From assembly GCA_016748015.1 (NCBI GenBank), contig JAAOMT010000289.1, positions 321,639 through 385,638 of the forward strand: 64,000 nt of DNA, written 5' to 3'. Positions 22,105 to 37,623 of the stretch are shown here, in pieces (position 1 is the stretch's first letter; every line of letters starts with the position of its first letter). Source of the DNA: Geosiphon pyriformis (Eukaryota; Glomeromycota; Glomeromycetes; Archaeosporales; Geosiphonaceae). The translations under genes and the position numbers were made by a program. The notes beneath the pieces are model-generated. The model ran no database searches and was not told where the DNA came from. It worked only from the letters and a program-made list of their open reading frames with translations.

Positions 22105-23577
22105 ATGCCACCTTCCTCAACAAATATCGTCTTTCGGCATCAAATTACCGCCTCTCTCGCCGCTAATTTGACCATTGGACTCATTAAACATTTGCTTTTT
22201 ATGAGAGGACAAATACCTTGGTTTGTCACCTAAATTAACTTTGATCTTAACATCAATTATTTAATTCCCTTCAAATTAATGCTTTCTCCCTTTAACGGTT
22301 TTTCAGTTTGTTCTCACAAATAGAGAAACTTTCCCAGATTTCTTTCATGGTATAAAACTCACACGGCCTATTGCCTTTACCCTTGGTATTCTCTTATCTA
22401 ATACATCCGCAAATTCATTTATGCGCATTCCCATTGAAGAACCATCAACAAAAAAAATTATCCCAGAAAAAGATTACAGAAGTTAGTAACTTCTCTAATA
22501 TTTACCATCAAATTTCTCAAGTGTTAACCGAAAATTTTTTTCTCACTTTAAAATTTTAACATCAAAGTTAATAACAAACTCCAAAGATTTATTCTTTACT
22601 ATCAAAAACACATTTATTCATATACTTGAAGATCAAATATTCCTTTCCAATTTAAGCCTTACAATAATTCTAGGTAACACGGCGACCAATCCAAAAGAAA
22701 TTTATCTCTTGAAATTTAAAAATATCTACGTAGATTGGCTCGTGAAACTGGATGAAGATTTTTATGTGAAGCAGCAGGAGCAATATGAGATTATGAGCGA
22801 AAGAAAACTTATCCGAGAATTGGTTGAAGTGTTAAACGAAAAAGCTTTAGGTATGAACATGGATCGACTCGAGCTCGGTAGAATATAACGGAAACGTGAC
22901 CATTTACTGATTCCCTTACACCTTGACTCGAGCCGTACTTTTGAAAAAATTTAGTTCCAACTCGTCTTCACATTCTTTTTCGTGCCTCACGGGAAAATCC
23001 TCCTCCGAAATTGATTCCTAAACAACTTTTCAAGCTCAATACAAAAACTCCTACGAGAATTATCACCTGCAAAGGATTATACAAGGAGCTGGAGCAATGG
23101 ATAGGAGAATTTACTGATAAAATTCAAGAAAATAATAGTATTACAGTAGAGACTCAATACGATTTCAAAGATTCCCGTCAAAGTGAGCAATCAATTGATC
23201 CGAAACCTGACGACATACAATATCATATTCGAAATGAATTTAATGAGAGTCAGCAAAAGCATCAAAAATTATCCGAGATGATGTTACATGTTAACATTTT
23301 AGCCGAAGCCACTAGTATGACCCGGGCAACAATTGATGCTCCGGCGGAAGGACAACGAAAAAAAATCAGCATTACAAAATCTTACGCTATGAGACAAAAA
23401 AAGCCACAAATTTGCGGAATCGAAGGAGCTATAGGGCCCGAAGAGTTTGACAAAAATGTGCCCAAGACCAATGAGGAAAAAGGAAAGCTCATGGATGAGA
23501 CTGATGCTCAAGACTTTAGTGATGATTTTATCTGGTACTGTTGTAAAAATATTTTAATTGGATTTCCAGCTGCATGA
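22105..23577 (+). CDS. p31comet / MAD2L1-binding protein homologue
   Basis: Exons 22105-22220, 22307-22349, 22440-22520, 22568-22850, 22955-23577, for about 381 residues. Signature segments occur in family order: a helix ending KHLLFMRGQIP (matches K..MYQR.QLP), FIHILEDQIF, then TIILGNTATNPKEIYLL (matches LGG...SPKE.Y.L), and a C-terminal DDFIWYCCKNILIGF (matches D.IWFQ....GF). p31comet is a HORMA-like protein that binds closed Mad2 and, with the AAA ATPase TRIP13/Pch2, silences the spindle checkpoint. The third intron (22521-22567) is only 47 nt and its borders are the least certain part. The region 22851-22954 is also an intron. The family is known from animals, plants and scattered fungi but missing from budding and fission yeast. 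Confidence 0.72.
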
Positions 23578-23778
23578 ATCACTGCCAATAGGATACGAAA
23601 TTTTATTTGCTCTTTAATTACTATTAATCCTAAACTTAGCATTTCTCTCATATATCCGTAACTATTAATATTGCAAAGATAAAAAAAAAATAAACGAAAA
23701 TCTCGTCAATTCTGACTCAACGCTCCTTCAATAAATATAACTATGATAATCAGCTGGAACCCATATATACGGTGATTT

Positions 23779-24714
23779 TTATGAGCTTGCATACTTGAAA
23801 TTTAAAAAAAACCATAGGAGTCAATTATGAGCGGTTATTCAGTCTCAATTCAAACTAAATGAGGTATAGCTTTTTACCTTGCGCACATATTCCTTTGCAG
23901 TCTTGACGAATTTAGCTTTGTTTGTGTTGTAGATCTCTGCTATTGAAACCACTAAAGCATCGTCAGGATTAGGATTCTCTAAAAGAGAAGCTATGGCCTC
24001 AAGCACTTTAGAATATAAATTATTAGTATCACAAACTCAAATTTTTTGTGCCGAAACGATGCGCAAATCTTAATAAAGATGAGTAAACCTTGTGCAATTT
24101 TGGTTGCCGGCTTCCAAACATCGGTCTTTAACAGATTAACGCAAATCGAACCATCTTCGTCGATATTCGGATGATATACTCGCGTGATAAATTTAATCTG
24201 TTCAGTTTAATGGAAAATTTAAATTCATCTGACAAATAGGCAGGAAATAAGTTGTAAATGAAGATCTTACAGTTGGAGGTTTGAATGGATAATCTGGCGA
24301 AAATTCGATTTTTAAACGAAAAATGCCTCCTTTATATGGACTATTTTGCTACATGGATATAAGGAAACATTAGAATTCGATGTTTACTTGGAGCAAATTT
24401 TGAGTCGGTGCCTCTGAGTAACTTACTGGTCCTAAAATCGTGCCTAAATAAACAGATAAGACGAGCTTCGTAATTAGTGACGGAGTTGACAAGATTCCTG
24501 ACTATTTGAATTTAAAAAAAAAAAGACTTTTACCTTGCCAAGTAAACAAGTCTTCCTCAACAGGTCCAGCACTGACTCCAACTGGTGGGTTTTTGTTCAG
24601 TTCAAGGAGTTCCTACACGTTAGTTAGAATGAATTCAACCTATAGAATTTCTACCTATTTATTCCATCTCTATAAAGGATTCACTCTGACCTTATTGATA
24701 CGCCTGAGAGCCAT
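23779..24714 (-). CDS. Ubiquitin-conjugating enzyme E2
   Basis: About 150 residues in at least seven exons, from ATG at 24714 (MALRRINK) to a last exon 23793-23779 that codes only YASS and the stop. The UBC fold is complete: SPYKGGIFRLKIEFSPDYPF, then FKPP, the HPN motif in VYHPNIDEDG, and the active-site cysteine in GSICVNLLKTDVWKP. The C-terminus reads TAKEYVRK-YASS. It will take ubiquitin from E1 on this cysteine and pass it to E3-bound targets. The WKPATK segment after the cysteine resembles UBE2L3-type more than Ubc4/5, but I would not fix the subfamily. If the last intron were not spliced, the protein would end KVKSYTSFSLN instead. It converges with the p31comet gene, leaving about 200 bases between. 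Confidence 0.88.
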
Positions 24715-26277
<1,563 letters not shown>

Positions 26278-27046
26278 GACATTGGGGCTCCATTATCTAG
26301 CATATATAAATCACAAGCAACGGTCTCATTGTATTGATCCATTAAAAGATCCTTTCTTTTTTTATAAAAAAGGAAATAAATCCATTTTATTTTAATTTGA
26401 ATGATACGGACAAAACGGTTTAAAGCAAATTGGCTGTTTAAAAAAGTTTAAATTGCCAAGTTTATAAAATTTAAATATTAATTTAAATATACGTTTTCAA
26501 AAATGAGAATATAAAAAATTCTTTGAAAATTTATAAAATAATTAATATTAAAGTGAAAAAAAGTATTTATTATAAACTTGACAATCTTAAATCTGTTAAA
26601 AAAAATTTATTAAATGCTAATACATTGAAAAAATGACTTAAAAATTATTTAATCAATAAAACAAAAATTCAGTTTTTAACAAATTATCCTTAATTAAACA
26701 AGATAACCACTTGAAATTTGTAATTACTGTAATAATTGTTAATCGATTATAAATAAATATTTTTTAAAAAAATCGGTTATCAACCATTTACGTGTAATCT
26801 AATGACTTTGGAATGTACCAAATCTTTTGTAAGCAAAATTTAATTTTAAAATTCATATTAATTTATCACTTCCTTTTTGTTAACGTGTAACTGCGTTGGT
26901 CTTTTTGATACAAATCAAACATAAAAATTTACAAGATGACCGGGTGAGATAATGAGATGTGAACAGGCCATAAAACATCCGAAATATTGAATAATAAATG
27001 AGTTTTGCACAGTTCATCCCGAGATTTATTACCGATTTAATAACAC
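26278..27046. other. Convergent 3' region RPL10 / GLR1
   Basis: AT-rich; AGGAAATAAATCC near 26370 may be a polyadenylation signal. No gene or RNA seen. Confidence 0.6.
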
Positions 27047-29789
<2,743 letters not shown>

Positions 29790-32700
29790 TTAATCTCCAT
29801 AAGGTAGACTTAGAGGCTGTCGATTATTGTTGCTAATCTCATTGATGAAGGATTGATCGAGGGAAGAACTTTGTTTGTTCTTATTTAAATAATCCAAGGC
29901 TTGACGAGCAATTGTCAATACAGAAAGTGGCATTCCTGAATATGAATCAGTTAAAATTTAGTTCTTTCGAGAAGAGGTTGTTATTTGAAAAATCAAAAAC
30001 TGCATTTTCCCGCTAACCTGCCAGCTGTGCCACTTTCAGGGCGGAAGAATTTTGATTGACCCCCTTTCCCAAAAGATGAACGTAATGAAAACCTCCATCC
30101 TGGTGCCAATGGAAGAATTGTTAATAGATGAAGTAGTTTGATAATAGAATTTTTTTTCAATATAAGCTAATTACTTCTCTTTCTTGAACAGCTGTACAAT
30201 AGCAACCAATGCTTTCAAAATTTTTGATCATATCTGCCAACTCATGAAAATGTGTAGCAAATAATGTTCGACTGCGATTAAGATAATGTAGATGATATAA
30301 GGTTGCAAAGGATATTGCTAGACCCTCCATGGTATTGGTCCCACGTCCTACTTCGTCCATTATTACCTAATAGTAAAAATTAATTGGTTAAAGTCAGTTC
30401 TTATGATAGCCTAAGACAGGATATTACTCACGAAAGATCGAGAAGTAGCATGTTTCAATATATGAGAGGTTTCCATCATTTCCACCATGAAAGTCGATTG
30501 ATTTTGATACAAATTGTCTGAGGCTCCCACCTACATGATTAAGAATCAGGCCAATATGATCAAAATAAAAGATGAAATATGTAATTCAAACTTCTTACCC
30601 TACAAAATATTTGATCGACAATTCCAATTTCCGCAAAATCTGCAGGAACAAAAGAGCCAATCTGCGCTAATATGGATATAAGAGCATTTTGTCGAAGAAA
30701 GGTGCTTTTACCTCCCATATTAGGCCTAAATTGATAAAAGTCTTGTTTTTGCTTTAATTCAAAAAATTCTAAATCATTCTTCGCTTACCCCGTTATCAAC
30801 CAAACGCGTTCCTGTTCATTGAGACAGCAATCATTTTTGGTAAAAATACGATTTTTGATTTGAAGTCCTGCTTCAACAATTGGGTGTCTACCACCAATGA
30901 TATCGTGAGCGGTCCTGTGTCAAACGATACTTTATTAAAAAAATGTGAATATGTAATGGCAGTTAAAGGAACGTAAAAATATATCTACCCGTTATTTAAT
31001 ATAGGGCGCACAAAATTTTGTTCTCTTGCTAATACGGCCAAAGATGAGGTTACATCCAGTTCATCAATCACAAAGGAATTTTGAACGGTCAAATTCCAAT
31101 GTTCGATGACCTAAAGGAGCATTGAACAGCTCATATTTGGCTCAAATAATTTGGGATTTTGCTGATATAGAACGCCAACCTTTCCTCTTAATATTGAAAA
31201 TGCCTTGCTTTCTTCTTCTCGTATCTTGAACTTGAGAGTTTCGAGTTCTCCGCCTATATGCGTCCATTGCTTCTCGAAGGGGTTTAAAAGAGATGAAAAC
31301 GAGCGTATTACTGACAGTTTTATGGAAAAAATAGGTTTACCTGAACAAGAAACCACGCTTGACTTTTAGTTTTACGGACACAAGTCGCCTGCAATGATTC
31401 TACAAATGACTGGTGATCTGAATCTCTAATAGTGACGATAAAACCATAATTCGGAGTTGATTTAAGCTCAAGCGATGGCAAATCTAAAAGGAAACCATAT
31501 AAATGAAAATCAGAATTCATGTATTATTAAGAAAAAATGGGTTCATCTAGCTTACTGAATGAAGCCCTCCATTTCTCTTGTAACTCAAATTGATCCTTAT
31601 ATAATTTTTTCAATTGCCTATGCAATTTTGCGACGGCAGGCAGAAACCTAGAGATAAAACAATTTCGGGGAAGTACCAAAAGATTAGAAGCTATTGCGGC
31701 AAGGTACCGAGTATAACCTTACGCTGATTTAATACACCAATTATCAGACTTGATTTGCATCTCAACGTGATCAATCTCGGATGTTTTCTTCCTTCTAGAA
31801 GTTTCTGGTTTATTAGTCACAGCCTTCTTCTCCGAGTTTACCAAATCTGATTCTATAGCCTTTTCTAAAATTCCATCGTTCTCTTCAGCAGACGCTTGCA
31901 TTTTAATCAAGGCTTCTTCATCTATCGCACTATCGATCTTTTCTATCAAATCGTCTTGCGATTCTATGCGATTGATGAAAGTTTCTACGCTAAAGTCAGG
32001 GTGAATCTCTAGCTCCTTATTCATACGCAATTGGATATTTTTCATCGCTTTTATCGCTTGCTTGAGCTTAAGAAAAAGCTCAGGTCCTCCGCGTTGGAGT
32101 GACAATCGTTGAGTGATCCTCTGGGCATCATCATAGTCCTCCAAAAAATGCCGAATGTCACTAGTTAAATGTGTATTTTTGAAAAAATATTCCACTAAAT
32201 CTTGGCGAGTTTTTATCAATTCTATTGAAGTTGAAGGTAAGCCTGTAACAGAAACTGAATTAGTAATTGATTGATTATTCAGGTAGGACGCTTTTAATAA
32301 ATCTTACATAGCCAGCGATGTAATGTTCGCGCACCGGATGGCGTTTTGGTTTTTTGAATAGCATAAAGCAAGCTCCCTTGTTTAATATTATCACGCATCG
32401 ACTGAATAATCTCTAGAGAATGTAATGCTGTTGCGTCAATAATCATTGTTTCTTCCGGATTGACTCTAATTGGACTCTCCAATTTCAAGGTACGGTCAAC
32501 TAAATTCTTATTGACATAGTTGAACAATCCAGCACTTGCTTGCAATTCTACCGGAGAAAAAACTGGGCAAACCACACTATTCGTCTTCATTTCAATTTCC
32601 CATGATTGTTGTTCGGTAACATCAAAAGTGTCCTGGGATTGAAAAGTAATCTTAACTAAATTTTGATCAATATAATTCCAAATGGAGTTATTTGGCTGAT

Positions 32701-33605
32701 AACGATAAATTTCACTCAAGAGTATCTCTTTTGGACTAATACGCGCAACATCATTGGAGAGGGATTCCACCGACGATCTTTGCATAAAAAACTCGCCGGT
32801 TGAAATATCGACCCAGGCTAATCCGGTAGCTTCTGTGACTTCATCAAAAGAAATTCCAAGAAGAAAATTATTTCGATCAAGCTCCAAAAAGTTCTCATCG
32901 ATCAAAGTACCGGGTGTTATAATACGCGTAATACGCCTTGTAAATTTCGAATTGCCATATTGAGATCCATCACTTCGAAATTCATCACAAAGTGCAATCG
33001 AGTAACCATCATTCACCAATGTCTCGGTGTGTTTTTCTAAGTGCTGGGCAGGAAAACCAATGCAAGGAAACCACTCTTGTGCAAGCTTTCTTTTAATGAT
33101 TTTGAGATTCAATTTTGGTCCAACCTCAATTGCTTGCTCAAAAAATACCTAAATTTAATTTGATAGATGTTACTCAGCCTCTTTTAGAAATATAGTTTCT
33201 GTACAAACAAGGTATGATAAGTACCTCCCAAAAACAGCCAACTCTAACAAAAATAATGCATTCTGGATGTTGCTTCTGAGACATTCTGACCAGTCGACCT
33301 AAATTAGTTTGGAATTCCGGGGTTTCGACCTTCTCGGCTTCAAATTGAGGATTTTGGGCCATTATTGGCAAATCAGTGAAAGAAATACTAGTAGTGACTT
33401 TTGAACGAGATATTTGAAAATATATTTTTTTAGAGAAACAATTTATTGGCAAAAAATGTCTTTGAAGTTTTAATGGTGACGCCAAAAGCTTTCCCTTTGA
33501 AAAACCATTTTTTACTTGTAGCTGTAATGTTGAAGGAAAATAATGGCGCTTGTAGGGTGAAACGTTTCTAATGGCATGCTTGGTGAGGGTTAGTAAGATT
33601 GGCAT
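29790..33605 (-). CDS. MSH1: Mitochondrial MutS homologue MSH1
   Basis: A long multi-exon gene. The start (33605, [20 protein letters not shown]...) gives about 80 basic, acid-poor residues, a typical mitochondrial presequence. Domain I has [14 protein letters not shown], keeping the F-x-E mismatch-reading motif, then [14 protein letters not shown]. The connector and lever regions follow (RTLHRWLC...), with a charged insert rich in Lys and Glu at about 31960-31750. Domain V has Walker A in [12 protein letters not shown] (about 30720), Walker B in [15 protein letters not shown] and the [10 protein letters not shown] switch. The stop is at 29790. MSH1 recognises mismatches in mitochondrial DNA and limits rearrangement. 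Length and domain order fit fungal Msh1 rather than Msh2-6, and the presequence supports this. Confidence 0.9.
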
Positions 33606-34001
33606 ATCATGAATTTCGTTGCGTGAGATTGGACGGATAGACGGAACGTATGTAAAGTTTGAATACTTTATTAAAAACTACTGTGAAGACGCGCCGCTTT
33701 ATCGTTTCTGATTGAAATGATAAAACTGACTGTAAGACTTCCAGTTTTGGAAACTAACTAATAATAACTAATATTCCTCGAACGAACTTCGACTTTGAAA
33801 AATGCCAACCGACAAACATGAAAAAGTAAAGTTATTTTCAACTTTGATTGATTCAAAGGGAGCTTGGAAAATCTTGGGTGTTGTACTATATTAAAACGCG
33901 TTTTCCCCATATCATGAGGTTGTCAATCATTGCTATTTTTTTTTGGAAAAATCATTACTAATACAACCTCAATAAGTTTAATCTATTGCTTAAAAATCAT
34001 T
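33606..34001. promoter_or_regulatory. Divergent promoter region MSH1 / ECM4
   Basis: About 396 bases between the starts of two divergent genes that both appear to encode organelle-targeted forms. No specific element is recognised. Confidence 0.5.
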
Positions 34002-36005
34002 ATGCTAATTAGATTATATAAAAGCTCGACCAGATCAATCACAAAATCCACTGCTTTTTCTTGGAACCATTTAAATGATTTTTGCCCATTAAGAATTTCT
34101 ACAATCATAAAAAAACAAAATTTCTATCGAAATATCATGTCGGTTACTAAGAATGACGACCAAAGGTTTCAATTCAATCCCACACTCAACATTCAATTGC
34201 AGAAACATCTTTCTTGATCTACTTATTTAATTGTCACATTAATCATGCCACTAATAAAATTCATTATTATAGGAGTGTACCCTGAAGAGTGCTAATTAAT
34301 GTGACGACAATTAAATCAAGTCCATCAAAGAAAACGTTATTTTAACTTGCGTTTTTAAGCATTTTAACATCATTATTTGTGTAGCATTTTAAAATGGGCT
34401 TCAGCTGATGGGGAATTTCGTAGAAAGCCTTCAAGCTTTCGTAATTTTATCAGCAAAGATCCATCTGCTACTTTTTTTGCAGAACCGTAAGATTTCAATA
34501 AAAATTAAACATGGCCGATCTCAAAATTTTCGATTAATTAACTTTATGGTCTTTTTTTTCATGCTTTAGCGATAGATATCACTTGTACATTAGTTGGGCT
34601 TGCCCTTGGGTATGTACTTAATTAGGTTGACGTTAATCAATTCCTTTTGACTTCGCCTCTCAATAATTTCTTGGAAATCCAATTAGGCTCATCGTACTGT
34701 GATTGTCAGAGCGCTGAAAGGTCTTGATAATATCATTGGATTGAGCGTGGTTGATTATCTTTTGCAAGAAAAAGGGTGGAAATTCAGTACACCGGAAGAA
34801 ACTCCGGGTTCGATCCCTGATACAGTAAATAATGCGAAATTTCTTCGGGAATTATATTTCAAAGTCAATCCTGACTATACTGGCAGGTTGGCATATAAAT
34901 TTTTTTTTGTATACTTTTTATGGTATTTTTCATAAGTATAGGATAAATATCTAATCTCACTTAGATTCACCGTTCCCGTCTTATGGGATAAAAAGCTTGG
35001 AACGATTGGTAAATTAGAGTCTCTTGATTTTCAATTGAATTTTTGATATTTCTTTGATAACTTAAAAGTATCTGTATTCGAATCAACTCCATACTTTATG
35101 ATAGTAAATAATGAATCTAGTGAAATAATTCGCATGTTCAATGACGTTTTTGACGATTTGGTTCCTGAGACAAAAGGAATCACTTATTATCCGGAACACC
35201 TTCGCCCGGAAATCGATGCTATTAATGAATGGATCTATGATAAGGTTAATAATGGGGTCTATAAATGTGGTTTTGCCACGAGTCAAGAAGCGTGTAAGTA
35301 CGGAAAGTGGAACATAGCTTTTTCATATTACTATTTTTATATATAAAATTAACAAAATGTTCTCTTTAACTGGTGCTACTTAAAAGATGAAAAAAATGTT
35401 AAACCACTTTTCGAGTCATTAGATCGGCTAGAAGAGATACTTTCCAAAAATGATTTTCTCATAGCAGATACTTTTACGGAGGCTGATATTCGACTCTGGA
35501 CGACAATTATAAGGTACAATCGCTATTTAATTAAATGATTGAATTGTCCTGTTTCAAAAGAATTTTCTAGATACTTTTTATTTCATTAATTTTAATTTGG
35601 TCCATTTCCATGCATCAGATTTGATCCAGTATACCACGGTCATTTCAAAACTAATCTGAGATCTATCGGGAAAGATTATCCTAACCTTCTTCGCTGGGCT
35701 CGACAAATCTATCAGATTCCAAAAGGTATTAATTTCATGTATCGATAATTATTTATTTTCTACTATTTAATTCAACCACATTCTAACTGGGGTTTTTTAA
35801 AGTCGCCGAGACTGTCAACATGCATCACATAAAGCACCATTACTACGAAAGCCATCGACAAATCAATCCGACTGGAATTGTTCCAGTCAGTAATGGAGAA
35901 GGTACATTTTCGTTTTCCGTTTTTGTACAATAATCTTTAATGTCAAACTGATTTTTGAAAAATCAACGTTCTCTAGATCTCTCTCTGCCATATTCCAGAC
36001 CCTAA
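34002..36005 (+). CDS. ECM4: Glutathionyl-hydroquinone reductase (Xi-class GST, Ecm4/Gto type)
   Basis: Ten exons: 34002-34165, 34385-34486, 34570-34609, 34687-34886, 34965-35008, 35105-35293, 35387-35513, 35619-35725, 35803-35901, 35977-36005. From ATG 34137 (MSVTKNDDQ) the protein has 321 residues, the usual size. From ATG 34002 it gains 45 basic, acid-poor residues that look like a mitochondrial presequence. Family marks: KWASADGEFRRK, the catalytic cysteine in YISWACPWAHRT, FTVPVLWDK, the helical GST C-domain (NDFLIADTFTEADIRLW) and the end NPTGIVPVSNGEDLSLPYSR. The enzyme removes glutathione from glutathionyl-hydroquinones. The catalytic cysteine lies in a 40-nt exon. S-class GSTs lack the WxCPWA motif, so they are unlikely. 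Confidence 0.9.
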
Positions 36006-36357
36006 AAATTTTATGTTACTGTTGGCGGAGTTATCTTACATTAAGCTTATTAAATTTGAATAAAATATCTTTTTATACTGTTTGAAATTTTTTTACAATA
36101 AAAGATTTAAAATAATTATTAACAAAAAAATTTTTTTTATATGAGATGAATTATAACAAAATCAAACAAAGTAAATAATAGTAATAACATTACATTGTTT
36201 TTTGTTAAAATTTAGTCCAAATTGTTTATGATTTTTATTATATTAATAACCCAATTTATATAATTTACCAAAAATTTACATTTAACTTAATGTTAAAACT
36301 TAAAAATATATTTTAATTAATAAGATTTTATAATAAAAATATTAAATCTTTCCTTGA
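36006..36357. other. AT-rich spacer downstream of ECM4
   Basis: A/T-rich with runs of A; no ORF. Composition changes abruptly at about 36355 to a GC-rich island. Confidence 0.7.
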
Positions 36358-36363
36358 TCCCCA

Positions 36364-36650
36364 GATCACGGGAATGCGGACAAGAAAGCACGGAAGCACG
36401 CTCTTGAATCTGGCGTCATAGACTCGTCTGCTGGCCCCTTAGCTCTGGTTATGCTGGACTCTGGGGTTCTTGGTGTGCCCAAGTCGTGGGGAAGCGAAGT
36501 TGGTAGCGAGACCGGCAGTGTGAGCGGCGTTTCGGATCTCGAGGATTTGGAAAACCCCATAGTAGAAGAAACTCGTTAGGTAGTTTCGGATGGATTGTAG
36601 GGCGACAGAGCCATGAATGACGCAACCCTACGTCAGACTCGAACTAGGAC
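36364..36650 (+). mobile_element. GC-rich LINE ORF1 fragment
   Basis: A plus-strand open stretch of 71 codons ends at TAG 36577. Its segments ESGVIDSSAGP, KSWGSEVGSETGSVSGVSD and ENPIVEETR align with ETSGTIVDLSVGP, KFWGSKMKSEESSVSGVSEE and KNTITEETS in ORF1 of the LINE at 39.1 kb. It is therefore a short piece of the same ORF1 family, but rich in G, C and CpG, unlike its relatives. The GC-rich part continues without homology I can see to about 36650. Confidence 0.7.
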
Positions 36651-36699
36651 ATACAAATAATTACTATGTCATCAAATACCATATAATTTTATTAAAAAA

Positions 36700-37623
36700 A
36701 ATTAATAGGAAATTCTTTCACCATTTATCTCACAACGCCGCCTCATTGATCCTATTAACCCAATTAAGGTAGATTCAGGAATATCTTGTCACTCTTCCCC
36801 CATAAATATCTTTAATTCACTACGATTTCGAGGCATTCATTTTTCTACATTTTTTTTAACAATAGCCCAAAGGTTTTCTATTGGGTTTAAGTCGGGATTA
36901 TTAGATGGCCATTCCAACAATTCAGTTGTATTCTTGGCAAGCTTGCTAGTATGCTTGGGGTCATTATCTTGTTGGAATCACCAATTATTCTCCAGCATTG
37001 CTCTAATTTCAGGTAAGTGGTTACGAAAAATATCTATATAAAATTGAGCATTCATTATTTGAACAAAACAGAATAAACTAGTCTTTACTTTTTTATAGAA
37101 ACCCCCTTACGTGAGAATTTTTGTTCGATCTTTAGGCATAGAATGAATTGATCGAGTACCTTTATGTCAACGTTTTACCATGTTTTGAAAAAGTTGAAAA
37201 GATGTTTTGTCAGTAAAAACTGTTCTTTTTCAATCATCATTCAGGTGTTTTTTGGTTTATTCTACACATTTTCACTTATGCTCTTTGGTCAATATTGGAG
37301 TTGTTTTAGGAAGACTTTTTTTATAACATGAGAAACATTTATTCCTTTCTTAGCCAATTTTATTGCTAAATATCTAGACGAAACTGAGGAATCTTTACGA
37401 ATAATCTGTTCTAATACTTTTAAAGCATTTCCCTAATCTTTCTTGGCTGACCATTACCATCCGCATGCTTTATTGTTCCTTTTTTTTTGAGTTTTTCGAG
37501 GATATTATAGATTGTAAAAAGGGGTATATTTGTTTTATTTTGTATTTCTTTTGTCTTTTGTATTCCTTGCTTCCAAAAATGTAATATGACTTGCCATTGC
37601 GTTTCTTGCTTTGAAGTCGGCAT
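36700..37623 (-). pseudogene. Dead Tc1/mariner transposase
   Basis: The 5' part (37623-37420) reads MPTSKQETQWQVILHFWKQG and IYNILEKLKKKGTIKHADGN, a helix-turn-helix DNA-binding start. Further down, 37075-36740 gives [12 protein letters not shown] and [21 protein letters not shown], the second Asp and the DLNPIENLW...E end of a Tc1-type DDE domain. Several in-frame TGA codons stand where Trp or Arg is usual (for example just before FQQDN). The middle around 37150-37400 is frameshifted, and the first Asp of the triad is not clear. I found no convincing terminal inverted repeats. Confidence 0.8.

Noticed and set aside
23299-23511. Minus-strand ORF inside the p31comet gene
   Set aside because: It is antisense to a well-supported exon and has no features of its own.
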